Below, in pieces: positions 1 through 8,754 of a stretch of 64,000 bases of DNA (position 1 is its first letter; every line of letters starts with the position of its first letter). A model generated the notes under the pieces. The model was not told where the DNA came from. It worked only from the letters and a program-made list of their open reading frames with translations, and did not search any database. The position numbers were made by a program, and so were the translations under genes. Source of the DNA: Agarivorans sp. Alg241-V36. Its GTDB lineage: Bacteria > Pseudomonadota > Gammaproteobacteria > Enterobacterales > Celerinatantimonadaceae. The stretch covers positions 496,289 through 560,288 of the forward strand of contig NZ_UNRE01000002.1 in the NCBI RefSeq assembly GCF_900537085.1, in the 5' to 3' direction.

Positions 1-2
1 CT

Positions 3-2111
3 GCTGATATCAAGCGTAAGCAAGAAGAAGCTGCGATTGCTAAAGCAGAAGCAGAAGCTGAGAAAAAAGCGGAAGAAGCGAAAAAGCTAGCTGAAGAAAA
101 TGCTGCGCGTTGGGCTGAAGAAGAGAAAGCACGTAAGAAGCGTGAAGAGTCTGCTGATTACCATACTACAACCTCTACTTATGCCCGTGCTGCTGAAGAT
201 GAGCAAGAGCAAAAAGCAGAAGCCCCACGCCGTAAAAAGCGTAAAGCTAAGCAAAATGACGATAACAACAATCGTCGCGGTGGCCGTAAAGGTAACAAGC
301 GTCAAGTTGCTACTCCGTCGGCTATGCAGCATGGTTTCAACAAACCAGCGCAACCGGTTGAGCGTGAAGTTCGCATTGGTGAGACTATTTCAGTTGGCGA
401 ATTAGCTAACAAAATGGCCATCAAAGCCACAGAAGTTATCAAAGCAATGATGAAAATGGGCGCTATGGCGACCATTAACCAAGTGATTGACCAAGAAACT
501 GCCACTCTCGTTGCAGAAGAGCTAGGCCACAAAGTTGTATTGGTTAAAGAAAACGCGCTTGAAGAACAAGTAATGCAAGAAGCTGAGTCAACCGGTGAGA
601 AAACTAACCGTGCGCCAGTGGTTACCATTATGGGTCACGTAGACCATGGTAAAACCTCATTACTTGATTACATTCGTCGCGCTAAAGTTGCCGATGGTGA
701 AGCTGGCGGTATTACCCAGCATATTGGTGCTTACCACGTTGAAACCAACGGTAACATGATTACCTTCTTGGATACTCCTGGACACGCAGCGTTTACCTCA
801 ATGCGTGCTCGTGGTGCTAAAGCTACTGATATCGTTGTATTAGTAGTAGCTGCCGATGATGGTGTAATGCCACAAACCGTTGAAGCCATTCAGCATGCTC
901 GTGCAGCTGGCGTTCCATTGGTTGTTGCTGTTAACAAAATGGATAAAGAAGGCGCTGATCCAGATCGCGTGAAGAATGAGTTATCACAACACGAAGTTAT
1001 CCCAGAAGATTGGGGCGGCGATATTCAGTTTGTGCACGTGTCGGCGAAAAGCGGTGACGGTATCGATGACCTGCTAGAAGCTATCGTTCTTCAATCTGAT
1101 GTACTAGAGCTTACTGCTAGCCACGTTGGTGCAGCATCGGGTGTTGTGATTGAATCTCGCCTTGATAAAGGTCGTGGTCCAATTGCATCTATCTTGGTAC
1201 AACACGGTCAGTTAGAAAAAGGCGATATTATTCTTTGTGGTCTTGAGTACGGTCGTATTCGTGCCATGAAAGATGAAAACGGTAAAGACATCGACACTGC
1301 CGGTCCTTCTATCCCAGTAGAGATTTTAGGTCTTTCTGGTGTGCCACAAGCTGGTGACGAAGCAACCGTTGTTCGCGATGAGAAGAAAGCTCGTGAAGTA
1401 GCGCTATACCGTCAGGGTAAATTCCGTGATGTTAAATTAGCGCGTCAGCAGAAATCTAAACTTGAAAACATGTTTGCCAACATGGAAGAAGGTGAAGTTC
1501 AAGAGCTAAACATTGTACTTAAGTCTGACGTACAAGGTTCACTTGAAGCGATTGCTGATTCATTATCTAAGCTTTCTACTGATGAAGTGAAGGTGAACAT
1601 TATTGGTCGCGGTGTTGGTGGTATTACCGAAACAGACGCTACCTTAGCTGCTGCTTCTAACGCCATTGTGCTTGGCTTTAACGTACGTGCTGACGCTACT
1701 GCGCGCCGTATTATCGAAACTGAAAGCGTAGATCTACACTACTACAGCGTAATCTACGACTTAATCGATGAAGTTAAGAGTGCAATGACTGGCTTGCTTG
1801 CTCCAGAATTTAAACAACAAATTATGGGCTTAGCTGAGGTTCGTGACGTATTTAAGTCACCTAAACTCGGCGCAATTGCTGGTTGTATGGTGCTTGAAGG
1901 TCAGGTTAAGCGTTCTAACCCAATCCGTGTATTACGTGAAAACGTGGTTATCTATGAAGGTGAGCTAGAGTCACTTCGCCGCTTCAAAGATGACGTAAAC
2001 GAAGTCCGTAACGGCATGGAGTGTGGTATCGGCGTTAAGAACTATAATGATGTTCGTGCTGGTGACCAAATCGAAGTATTTGAGATTGTTGAAGTTAAGC
2101 GTAGCTTATAA
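3..2111 (+). CDS. infB: Translation initiation factor IF-2 (5' end outside the window)
   Basis: IF-2 is the GTPase that brings initiator fMet-tRNA to the 30S subunit and promotes 50S joining in the cytoplasm. The frame is open from the first bases, so the gene enters truncated; about 702 codons are present. The first ~100 codons are Lys/Glu/Ala/Arg-rich, as in the charged N-terminal linker of gammaproteobacterial IF-2. The GTPase core follows with G1 GHVDHGKT (near window residue 211), G3 DTPGH, G4 NKMD and G5 SAKSG, then the beta-barrel and C2 domains ending in VEVKRSL. It lies upstream of rbfA, truB, rpsO and pnp, as in the Escherichia coli infB operon. An internal ATG at 324 is not a plausible main start, because homologous sequence continues upstream of it. 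Identification is certain; only the true start is missing. Confidence 0.98.
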   Translation, partial: ADIKRKQEEAAIAKAEAEAEKKAEEAKKLAEENAARWAEEEKARKKREESADYHTTTSTYARAAEDEQEQKAEAPRRKKRKAKQNDDNNNRRGGRKGNKRQVATPSAMQHGFNKPAQPVEREVRIGETISVGELANKMAIKATEVIKAMMKMGAMATINQVIDQETATLVAEELGHKVVLVKENALEEQVMQEAESTGEKTNRAPVVTIMGHVDHGKTSLLDYIRRAKVADGEAGGITQHIGAYHVETNGNMITFLDTPGHAAFTSMRARGAKATDIVVLVVAADDGVMPQTVEAIQHARAAGVPLVVAVNKMDKEGADPDRVKNELSQHEVIPEDWGGDIQFVHVSAKSGDGIDDLLEAIVLQSDVLELTASHVGAASGVVIESRLDKGRGPIASILVQHGQLEKGDIILCGLEYGRIRAMKDENGKDIDTAGPSIPVEILGLSGVPQAGDEATVVRDEKKAREVALYRQGKFRDVKLARQQKSKLENMFANMEEGEVQELNIVLKSDVQGSLEAIADSLSKLSTDEVKVNIIGRGVGGITETDATLAAASNAIVLGFNVRADATARRIIETESVDLHYYSVIYDLIDEVKSAMTGLLAPEFKQQIMGLAEVRDVFKSPKLGAIAGCMVLEGQVKRSNPIRVLRENVVIYEGELESLRRFKDDVNEVRNGMECGIGVKNYNDVRAGDQIEVFEIVEVKRSL

Positions 2112-2137
2112 GCTAGCAACTTAATTAATCTCTAAAG

Positions 2138-2157
2138 ATGGGGGCTTGCGCCCCCAT
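2138..2157 (+). terminator. GC-rich hairpin between infB and rbfA
   Basis: An 8-bp perfect stem (ATGGGGGC with GCCCCCAT) closes a TTGC loop directly after infB. The following bases (TTGTGTTTTC) are only moderately T-rich, so this may be a leaky terminator, an attenuator or an RNA-processing site inside the operon. A second short hairpin (ACTCCC..GGGAGT, 2171-2184) lies just before the rbfA ribosome binding site. Confidence 0.6.
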
Positions 2158-2202
2158 TTGTGTTTTCAATACTCCCTTGGGAGTGGTATCAGGAGAAATG
2201 TG

Positions 2203-2619
2203 ATGCCTAGAGAATTTAGCCGCCCAGACCGGGTTGCCCAACAAATTCAAAAAGAAGTTGCGATGATTTTGCAACGAGAAGTACGAGACTCGCGTTTAAG
2301 CCTTGTCACTGTATCAGCAGTAGAAGTAACCCGTGATCTTGCTTACGCCAAAGTGTTTGTCACCTTTTTAGATGATAGTGAAGAAGCGGTTAAAGCAAGC
2401 TTAGAAGCGCTAGAAGAGCACGTGGGTTATGTTCGCCATTTGTTAGCTAAAGCAATGCGCCTGCGCGCTGTGCCAGAGTTGCGCTTTCAATATGATGGCT
2501 CATTGCGTGAAGGTTTACGCATGACCGAATTAGCAACTAAAGCCGTTAAAGACGATCAGCAAAAAGCTGAGGCTTCAGGTCGTACTTTGCACGACAGTGA
2601 AGAGCAAGAGGGCGAGTAA
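2203..2619 (+). CDS. rbfA: 30S ribosome-binding factor A
   Basis: RbfA binds the 30S subunit during late 16S rRNA processing and is needed for cold adaptation. The protein begins [18 protein letters not shown] and is about 138 aa, close to the usual ~130 aa; the single KH-like domain covers residues ~5-110 and an acidic tail follows. The start at 2203 is preceded by AGGAGA at 2191-2196. A longer frame from 2146 would run through two hairpins and adds residues unlike the family, so it was rejected. The stop overlaps the truB start by one base (TAATG), which indicates translational coupling. Position between infB and truB agrees with the conserved operon. Confidence 0.96.
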   Translation: MPREFSRPDRVAQQIQKEVAMILQREVRDSRLSLVTVSAVEVTRDLAYAKVFVTFLDDSEEAVKASLEALEEHVGYVRHLLAKAMRLRAVPELRFQYDGSLREGLRMTELATKAVKDDQQKAEASGRTLHDSEEQEGE

Positions 2620-3566
2620 TGGGACAAGGACGCAGAAAAAAAGGGCGCCCGATAGACGGCATTCTTCTGCTGAATAAGCCTACTGGCGTTTCTTCTAATG
2701 GTATCTTGCAACGTATTAAACGCATTTACTTTGCTCAAAAGGCTGGGCATACCGGCGCCTTAGATCCTCTTGCTACGGGCATGCTGCCTATTTGCTTAGG
2801 TGAAGCAACCAAGTTTTCGCAGTTTTTGCTTGATTCAGATAAGCGTTATCAAGTGACTGCCCAGTTAGGAGTAAGAACTAATACTTCTGATTCTGACGGG
2901 GAAGTGGTTGAAGAGCGTGAAGTAGCCGTCAATCAAACTGATATAGAAGCGGCGTTAGACTCATTTAGAGGGCCGATTAATCAAGTGCCTTCAATGTTTT
3001 CCGCACTGAAGCATAATGGTAAACCTTTGTACTCCTATGCGCGTGAAGGCATTACCATTGAACGTGAAGCTCGACCCATTACGGTGTACGAGAATAACTT
3101 CATATCGCTTGATGGTGACATGCTGACCTTAGATGTGCATTGCAGCAAAGGCACCTATATTCGCACCATTATTGATGACTTAGGGGAAATGCTGGGTTGT
3201 GGCGCGCATGTAGTTAAGCTGCATCGCTCACAAGTGGCAACTTATCCTAGTGATCGAATGGTTACGCCTGAGCAGTTAGAAGCCTTGCTAGAGCAAGCCA
3301 ATGAGCAAGAGATTGCCCCTAAAGAATTGCTTGATCCCCTATTGTTGCCGATGGACTCTGCAGTCGCGCACTTGGCTGAGGTAAATATTCCTGAAGCCTT
3401 AGGTGGGTACTTAATGCAAGGCCAAGCCATGCAAGTAGCAGGTGCTCCGCTAAATGATGTATTTAGGCTGACCATTGGTGAGCAACGTCGTTTTGTGGGT
3501 ATTGGTCAATTGAATGATGATGGCTTAGTTGCACCAAAGCGTTTAATACAAGGTAGTGATAGTTAA
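2619..3566 (+). CDS. truB: tRNA pseudouridine(55) synthase
   Basis: TruB converts U55 in the T-loop of most elongator tRNAs to pseudouridine. The 315-aa product matches the family length. The catalytic motif [12 protein letters not shown] is present with Asp49 as nucleophile, and the family signature LLLNKPTG lies near residue 17. Downstream the PUA-like C-terminal region extends from ~residue 250. The start codon overlaps the rbfA stop by one base. The segment from ~225 to 245 is Glu/Gln-rich and probably a family-variable linker. Assignment is firm. Confidence 0.97.
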   Translation: MGQGRRKKGRPIDGILLLNKPTGVSSNGILQRIKRIYFAQKAGHTGALDPLATGMLPICLGEATKFSQFLLDSDKRYQVTAQLGVRTNTSDSDGEVVEEREVAVNQTDIEAALDSFRGPINQVPSMFSALKHNGKPLYSYAREGITIEREARPITVYENNFISLDGDMLTLDVHCSKGTYIRTIIDDLGEMLGCGAHVVKLHRSQVATYPSDRMVTPEQLEALLEQANEQEIAPKELLDPLLLPMDSAVAHLAEVNIPEALGGYLMQGQAMQVAGAPLNDVFRLTIGEQRRFVGIGQLNDDGLVAPKRLIQGSDS

Positions 3567-3575
3567 GCGAGTAGC

Positions 3576-3604
3576 TTGCAACTCATTAGGGCGCACTATA
3601 TAAT
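3576..3604 (+). promoter_or_regulatory. Predicted sigma70 promoter of rpsO
   Basis: TTGCAA (3576-3581) and a perfect TATAAT (3599-3604) are separated by 17 bp, placing transcription start about 55 bases before the rpsO start codon. In E. coli rpsO likewise has its own promoter inside the infB-pnp cluster. Confidence 0.75.
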
Positions 3605-3667
3605 GCGCGTCCTTCTTCGCTGAGTTAGTGATTGGCGGAGAGTAAATTTACATTTTTAGGAGTTAGT

Positions 3668-3937
3668 ATGTCACTAAGTAGCACTGAAAAAGCAGCAATC
3701 GTAGCTGAGTACGCACGTGAAGCAGGAGACACTGGTTCTTCTGAAGTTCAAGTTGCTTTGTTAACTGCACAAATCAACCACTTGCAAGGTCACTTCAAGA
3801 AGCACATCCACGATCACCACAGCCGTCGTGGTCTACTACGCATGGTTAGCCAGCGTCGTAAATTGCTTGATTACTTGAAGCGTAAAAACCAAGCGAGCTA
3901 CGCTGAATTGATCGCTAAATTGGGTCTACGTCGTTAA
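3668..3937 (+). CDS. rpsO: 30S ribosomal protein S15
   Basis: S15 is a primary 16S rRNA-binding protein that nucleates the platform of the 30S subunit. The 89-aa product starting [15 protein letters not shown] has the standard length and the conserved sections [15 protein letters not shown] and [14 protein letters not shown]. The start at 3668 follows TTTAGGAG at a good distance; an upstream TTG in frame at 3632 would add 12 residues not found in the family. A strong promoter lies upstream and a strong terminator follows. In E. coli S15 represses its own translation through a 5' pseudoknot; I did not establish one here. Confidence 0.98.
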   Translation: MSLSSTEKAAIVAEYAREAGDTGSSEVQVALLTAQINHLQGHFKKHIHDHHSRRGLLRMVSQRRKLLDYLKRKNQASYAELIAKLGLRR

Positions 3938-3964
3938 TTTTAACGTCGCCAAGAAAGAATACCG

Positions 3965-3991
3965 AAAGGGAGCCTTATGGCTCCCTTTTTT
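3965..3991 (+). terminator. Rho-independent terminator after rpsO
   Basis: The perfect 10-bp stem AAAGGGAGCC / GGCTCCCTTT with a TTAT loop is followed by a T-run. It matches the partial terminator t1 position between rpsO and pnp in E. coli, where readthrough feeds pnp. Confidence 0.9.
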
Positions 3992-4122
3992 GTTGCTTAA
4001 ATAAAAGTCACAAAGTGGTGTGATAACAGTGGTTTTAGTAAGGATAAAGTTATCTTTTGATTAGCCATTGCTTTATACTTTAGCGCGAATTGAAAAGAGA
4101 ACATAAATTAAAGGAAATTCAC

Positions 4123-6237
4123 GTGAATCCTATCGTAAAAACGTTTAAATACGGTGAGAATACAGTCACCATTGAAACTGGCGCTATCGCTCGTCAAGCA
4201 ACAGCTGCCGTAATGGTTACTATGGACGATACAACAGTATTTGTATCAGTAGTGGGTAAAAAAACTGCTACACCTGGCCAAGATTTCTTCCCGTTGACTG
4301 TGAACTACCAAGAACGTACTTACGCAGCAGGTAAAATTCCTGGTGGTTTCTTCAAGCGCGAAGGTCGCCCTTCGGAAGAAGAAACGTTAATCGCACGTTT
4401 GATTGACCGTCCAATCCGTCCATTGTTCCCAGATGGCTTCGTGAACGAAGTACAAGTTGTGGCAACAGTGGTTTCTGTTAATCCACAAGTTCAACCAGAC
4501 ATCGTTGCGTTAATTGGTACTTCTGCGGCATTAAGCCTTTCAGGTATTCCATTTAACGGTCCAATTGGTGCGGCACGTGTTGGTTACATTGATGGTAACT
4601 ACATTCTTAACCCAACCACCGAAGAGCTTCCTGAAAGCAAGCTAGACCTAGTAGTAGCCGGTACTGAAAGTGCGGTACTTATGGTTGAGTCTGAAGCTGA
4701 ATTACTTTCTGAAGAAGTAATGTTAGGCGCGGTTGTTTATGGTCACGAGCAATCAAATGCTGTAATCACTGCCATTAACGAGTTGTGTGAAGAAGCCGCT
4801 AAACCAGCTTGGGAATGGGAAGCGCCTGCAGTTAACGTTGCACTTAAAGATAAAGTAGCAGCACTAGCTGAAGCTAAGTTAACTGAAGCTTACCAAATTA
4901 CTGATAAAGCTGAGCGTTATGCTGAAGTTGGCGAAATCAAAAAAGCCGTTGTTGAAGCAATAAGCGCAGAAGACGAAACTCTAGACAGCCAAGATATTGG
5001 TGATGAACTAGGTAAGTTAGAGAAAAACGTAGTGCGTTCACGCATTATCTCTGGTGAGCCACGTATCGATGGTCGTGAACCAGATATGATTCGTGCTCTA
5101 GACGTAATGACTGGCGTATTGCCACGTACTCACGGTAGCTCGGTATTCACTCGTGGTGAAACTCAAGCCTTAGTAACCTGTACTCTTGGTACAGAACGTG
5201 ATGCTCAGATGATTGACTCGCTAGCTGGCTTGCAAACATCTCGCTTCATGCTTCACTACAACTTCCCTCCATACTGTGTTGGCGAAACTGGCTTCATCGG
5301 TTCACCTAAGCGTCGTGAAATTGGTCATGGTCGTTTGGCTAAGCGTGGTGTTGCTGCGGTAATGCCAAGTGCTGAAGATTTCCCATACACCGTACGTGTA
5401 GTATCAGAAATCACCGAATCAAACGGCTCAAGCTCAATGGCTTCTGTTTGTGGTAGCTCACTAGCGCTTATGGATGCAGGTGTTCCAATTAAAGCTTCTG
5501 TTGCGGGTATCGCAATGGGCCTAGTGAAAGAAGGCGACAAGTTCGTTGTTCTTTCAGACATCTTAGGTGATGAAGATCACTTAGGTGATATGGACTTTAA
5601 AGTAGCTGGTTCTTCTGAAGGTATCTCTGCATTGCAGATGGATATTAAGATTGAAGGTATCACTAAAGAAATCATGGAAATTGCCCTACGCCAAGCGCAA
5701 GGTGCACGTTTACATATTCTAGGTGTTATGGATCAAGCTATCGGTACTTCTCGTGAAGAGATTTCTGAGTTTGCTCCACGTATTCATACGCTTAAGATCA
5801 ACCCTGAGAAGATTAAAGACGTAATCGGTAAAGGTGGTGCAACTATCCGTGCACTTACTGATGAAACTGGTACTACTATCGAAATCGAAGATGACGGTAC
5901 AGTGAAAGTTGCAGCAACTGATAACGCTCAAGCTCAAGAAGCTATTAAGCGTATTGAGCAGTTAACTGCAGAAGTTGAAGCGGGCCAATTCTACGAAGGT
6001 AAAGTTGTTCGCCTAGCAGACTTTGGTGCATTTGTTGAAATATTGCCAGGCAAAGATGGCCTAGTACACATTTCGCAAATCTCTCAAGAGCGTGTTGCTA
6101 ATGTTTCTGACCACCTAACCGTTGGTGACATTGTTAAAGTTAAAGTACTTGAAGTAGACCGCCAAGGCCGTGTACGTCTAAGTATTAAAGAAGCGGCTGC
6201 GCCTAGCGAAGCTCCAGCAGAAAAACCTGCTGAATAA
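4123..6237 (+). CDS. pnp: Polyribonucleotide nucleotidyltransferase (PNPase)
   Basis: PNPase is the phosphorolytic 3'-5' exoribonuclease of the RNA degradosome. The 704-aa product contains two RNase PH domains (about residues 10-225 and 315-540), a KH domain with GKGGATIR (near 560) and an S1 domain (about 620-690). I chose the GTG at 4123 because the family begins with NPIV and AAAGGA lies seven bases upstream; the alternative TTG at 4090 adds 11 residues without homology. In E. coli the pnp leader is cut by RNase III and PNPase autoregulates; the 130-base leader here would allow this but I did not fold it. A strong terminator follows. Confidence 0.97.
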   Translation: MNPIVKTFKYGENTVTIETGAIARQATAAVMVTMDDTTVFVSVVGKKTATPGQDFFPLTVNYQERTYAAGKIPGGFFKREGRPSEEETLIARLIDRPIRPLFPDGFVNEVQVVATVVSVNPQVQPDIVALIGTSAALSLSGIPFNGPIGAARVGYIDGNYILNPTTEELPESKLDLVVAGTESAVLMVESEAELLSEEVMLGAVVYGHEQSNAVITAINELCEEAAKPAWEWEAPAVNVALKDKVAALAEAKLTEAYQITDKAERYAEVGEIKKAVVEAISAEDETLDSQDIGDELGKLEKNVVRSRIISGEPRIDGREPDMIRALDVMTGVLPRTHGSSVFTRGETQALVTCTLGTERDAQMIDSLAGLQTSRFMLHYNFPPYCVGETGFIGSPKRREIGHGRLAKRGVAAVMPSAEDFPYTVRVVSEITESNGSSSMASVCGSSLALMDAGVPIKASVAGIAMGLVKEGDKFVVLSDILGDEDHLGDMDFKVAGSSEGISALQMDIKIEGITKEIMEIALRQAQGARLHILGVMDQAIGTSREEISEFAPRIHTLKINPEKIKDVIGKGGATIRALTDETGTTIEIEDDGTVKVAATDNAQAQEAIKRIEQLTAEVEAGQFYEGKVVRLADFGAFVEILPGKDGLVHISQISQERVANVSDHLTVGDIVKVKVLEVDRQGRVRLSIKEAAAPSEAPAEKPAE

Positions 6238-6255
6238 ACGCCTCTTAAAACAGCT

Positions 6256-6280
6256 AAGCCGGCCTAGTGCCGGCTTTTTT
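6256..6280 (+). terminator. Rho-independent terminator after pnp
   Basis: The 8-bp stem AAGCCGGC / GCCGGCTT with loop CTAGT is followed by a run of Ts. It separates pnp from tadA. Confidence 0.92.
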
Positions 6281-6375
6281 GTTTTTGGTAGTTGCTTATA
6301 GGTGGTCGGTTGGGCTTTAGTCAGCCACCTTTCGGGTTTACAATGTGCCGCAAAATAGCAGGCTGGAGTACCGTC

Positions 6376-6885
6376 TTGGATAAAACTGATATTGACTGGA
6401 TGAAACACGCGCTGCGCTTAGCAGACAAAGCCGAGGCGCAAGGCGAGGTGCCGGTGGGTGCGGTGGTGGTTTATCAAGGTGAAGTGGTGGGTGAGGGTTG
6501 GAATCAAACCATTAGCCTTAATGATGCGACAGCACATGCCGAGATCTTAGCACTGCGCGAAGCAGGCAAAAGAATAGGTAATTACCGCCTGTTAGAAACG
6601 ACGCTTTACGTTACCTTAGAGCCGTGCTCAATGTGCGCTGGTGCGATGGTGCACGCGCGGGTTAAGCGTTTGGTATATGGCGCAAGCGATCTAAAAACTG
6701 GCGCTGCAGGTAGTGTATTTAATATTGTTGATTGTGAGCAGCTTAATCACCGAGCTGAGGTGGAAGCAGGGGTGTTAGCAGAAGAGTGCAGTGAGAACAT
6801 TAGTCGTTTTTTTCGCAAGCGTCGTGAACAACACAAGCTGCGAAAAAAACAACAGAGCAGTGATTTACTCAGCGACGCTGACTAA
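6376..6885 (+). CDS. tadA: tRNA-specific adenosine deaminase
   Basis: TadA deaminates A34 to inosine in tRNA-Arg(ACG). Zinc-site residues are visible: TAHAEI (His54, proton-shuttling Glu56) and PCSMC (Cys84, Cys87). The TTG start at 6376 gives 169 aa, close to E. coli TadA (167 aa), and follows GGAG at 6364-6367 with 8-base spacing. An ATG at 6343 and a TTG at 6292 in the same frame would add residues with no family counterpart and lack a good ribosome binding site. The C-terminal tail is Lys/Arg/Gln-rich. Its last 21 bases overlap a small ORF on the opposite strand. tadA appears to stand alone between terminators. Confidence 0.95.
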   Translation: MDKTDIDWMKHALRLADKAEAQGEVPVGAVVVYQGEVVGEGWNQTISLNDATAHAEILALREAGKRIGNYRLLETTLYVTLEPCSMCAGAMVHARVKRLVYGASDLKTGAAGSVFNIVDCEQLNHRAEVEAGVLAEECSENISRFFRKRREQHKLRKKQQSSDLLSDAD

Positions 6886-6999
6886 ACCCATTTCAGTTAA
6901 AACATAAGAACGTTGTCTTAATAGAACCTTACGGTGCTGACGAGCCAATTGAATTCGGCGGCGTGGCGAGTGAAGGGTAACGCGTTTCTTTCTAATCAT
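6865..6999 (-). CDS. Arg-rich small protein, unrecognised (44 aa)
   Basis: A 44-codon ORF reads MIRKKRVTLHSPRRRIQL and ends LTEMGLVSVAE. Roughly a quarter of residues are Lys or Arg, concentrated in the first 32 positions, so the protein would be very basic and might bind nucleic acid or ribosomes (inference). GGAGAGG lies six to seven bases before the ATG and a plausible promoter (7060-7087) lies upstream, which argues for real expression. Its 3' end overlaps the tadA 3' end by 21 bases in antisense. I do not recognise a family. It could instead be a chance ORF in a leader RNA. Confidence 0.55.
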   Translation of the reverse strand: MIRKKRVTLHSPRRRIQLARQHRKVLLRQRSYVLTEMGLVSVAE

Positions 7000-7059
7000 T
7001 CTATCCTCTCCATTGCGTAGGCAGGACGCTTTACTGTATTTAATCTCCGTAATAGATTA

Positions 7060-7087
7060 AGCATAAAACATGACAGTATTGTGACAA
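7060..7087 (-). promoter_or_regulatory. Candidate promoter for the Arg-rich small ORF
   Basis: Read on the minus strand, TTGTCA (7082-7087) and TATGCT (7060-7065) are 16 bp apart, matching sigma70 elements at 5/6 and 4/6 positions. It lies between the mltF stop and the small ORF, so the ORF would have its own transcript. Confidence 0.4.
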
Positions 7088-7104
7088 ATCGTCAAGATTA
7101 TTCT

Positions 7105-8574
7105 TTAGTTAATGGAATCAACTTCTGTTTTATTTGGCTCGCTCGCCTCAGTGTTGGGATTATTCACTGGATAAGGGGCGCGATTCTTCATTAACTCCCG
7201 GCGACGCTTCGACTCTTTCTTCTGCGCATCTAACCAAAGTAAGCTTTGATAATACTGACGAATATTGTTTACGTAGTTATAAGCTTCTTGGCCGCGAGCG
7301 TAGCCATAGCGGGTTTGTTGGTACCATTTTTTACGCATTAGTAAGGGTAAGTTTTCTTTTACGTCTACCCAAGCATCGGGATCGCCACCACGCATTCTGG
7401 TAATTCGTCTGGCGTCTAACATGTGGCCAAAACCAATGTTGTAAGATACTAAGGCAAACCAGATCTTGTCATCTTCGCGCACGCTGTCGGGCACGCGATT
7501 AATTAGCTTTTGTAAGTACTCGGCACCGCCACGTATGCTTTGCTCAGGATCAAGTCGATTAGTCACTCCCACAGACTTAGCGGTAGGTAGGGTTAACATC
7601 ATCATGCCGCGTACACCAGTAAACGATTTAGCGTGCGGGCGCCAATGTGATTCTTGATAAGAGACGGCAGCAATTAAGCGCCAGTCTAACTTCCCGGCAT
7701 ATTGCTTAAACCAATCTTCGTATTTAGGCAGGCGAGTACTAGTAGAGCGCAAGAATGCACGGGTATCTACATAATCGAAACGCTGAATGTGGCCAAAGTA
7801 GCGCTCGTATAAGCGGGTAATGTCACCGTTGCTGTGTTTGTCGCCAATAAACTCGATGAGTGCGCTGTACAAGCTGTCGTCTCGTAAGCGGTTCACCATC
7901 CACACCACGGACGTGGCTTGGTCTAAGGTGAACGCTTCGGCTAAGTCGGGATAAAAGCGCTGATGCAGGGCTAGGGTGGTGTCATCCACTAAGGCAAAAC
8001 GAATGTCTTCATCAACGATGCTTTTTAGTAACTCACTGCTGTCTAAGCGGTCTGTAGCTTCGATAGTTAATTCAGGGTTTTCTTCACGGTAGCTTTTAAG
8101 TAAAGGCTGGTGATAGCTGCCTGTAGTAATCCATAGCGGTGAATCTACCTGGCTAATATTACGTGGGCGGCGGGTATTCTTTTTATAAACTACCTTGGCA
8201 TCTACTTTATAAATTTCTGGCGAAAAGCGGAAATTTTCGCGTAGCGCTTTAGTTGGAGACAGCGCGGCTGCTAGAAGGTCGACCTGATTATTATGCAAAC
8301 CTCGATAAAGCTCTGTTTGGTTGTACAAAGGCACCATTTGCAACTCAACACCTAAGTAGTTAGCAAAGTCTTCCAATAGCTCATATTCCATACCAGTTGG
8401 CTGTTCATGCTGGTCATAGTAGAAAACTTGCTGGCTATACAAGGTGCCCACACGCAGTTTTCCGCGTTGACGAATCTGGTCTAGCTCAGAGACAAAGGGA
8501 TTGGGTTCGCAGCCTTGCAACAAGAACAAAGCGAGCAACGCTAGAAGCAGGGTGAAGCGTTGCTGTTTAATCAT
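7105..8574 (-). CDS. mltF: Membrane-bound lytic murein transglycosylase F
   Basis: MltF cleaves the MurNAc-GlcNAc bond of peptidoglycan at the outer membrane, producing 1,6-anhydromuropeptides. The 489-aa protein starts with a lipoprotein signal ending in LLQGC (Cys about residue 22). A periplasmic SBP_bac_3-like regulatory domain covers ~35-265 and an SLT catalytic domain ~290-430, with the catalytic Glu in YQESHW. The ATG at 8574 directly follows an in-frame TTG and was preferred. The C-terminal tail is Lys/Arg-rich then polar. It is divergent from purL, the arrangement seen in E. coli (purL-mltF). Confidence 0.94.
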   Translation of the reverse strand: MIKQQRFTLLLALLALFLLQGCEPNPFVSELDQIRQRGKLRVGTLYSQQVFYYDQHEQPTGMEYELLEDFANYLGVELQMVPLYNQTELYRGLHNNQVDLLAAALSPTKALRENFRFSPEIYKVDAKVVYKKNTRRPRNISQVDSPLWITTGSYHQPLLKSYREENPELTIEATDRLDSSELLKSIVDEDIRFALVDDTTLALHQRFYPDLAEAFTLDQATSVVWMVNRLRDDSLYSALIEFIGDKHSNGDITRLYERYFGHIQRFDYVDTRAFLRSTSTRLPKYEDWFKQYAGKLDWRLIAAVSYQESHWRPHAKSFTGVRGMMMLTLPTAKSVGVTNRLDPEQSIRGGAEYLQKLINRVPDSVREDDKIWFALVSYNIGFGHMLDARRITRMRGGDPDAWVDVKENLPLLMRKKWYQQTRYGYARGQEAYNYVNNIRQYYQSLLWLDAQKKESKRRRELMKNRAPYPVNNPNTEASEPNKTEVDSIN

Positions 8575-8659
8575 CAAATCTGGTTTCCACGCTATTATTT
8601 TTATTCGATTTTAGGGATATACGCTTGGCTGTCTAGCTTTAAGCGTAGTTTTCCTCGTC

Positions 8660-8675
8660 AAGCTAACGTTTTGTT
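8660..8675 (+). promoter_or_regulatory. Candidate PurR operator upstream of purL
   Basis: AAGCTAACGTTTTGTT agrees with the E. coli PurR box ACGCAAACGTTTTCGT at 12 of 16 positions, including the central CG. It abuts the purL -35 element, as expected for repression. Whether this genome encodes PurR cannot be seen here. Confidence 0.45.
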
Positions 8676-8703
8676 TACCATTGTCGCAGTTTTTATCTAT
8701 AAT
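8675..8703 (+). promoter_or_regulatory. Predicted purL promoter
   Basis: TTACCA (8675-8680) and a perfect TATAAT (8698-8703) are separated by 17 bp. The start codon is about 50 bases downstream. Confidence 0.6.
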
Positions 8704-8754
8704 ACGCGCAATTTTCCCCCTCCCACCTCCATCTGGAAAAGCGAGCACATAAAT

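Noticed and set aside
4090-4122. Upstream TTG start for pnp
   Set aside because: It adds 11 residues without homology and has no better ribosome binding site than the GTG at 4123.
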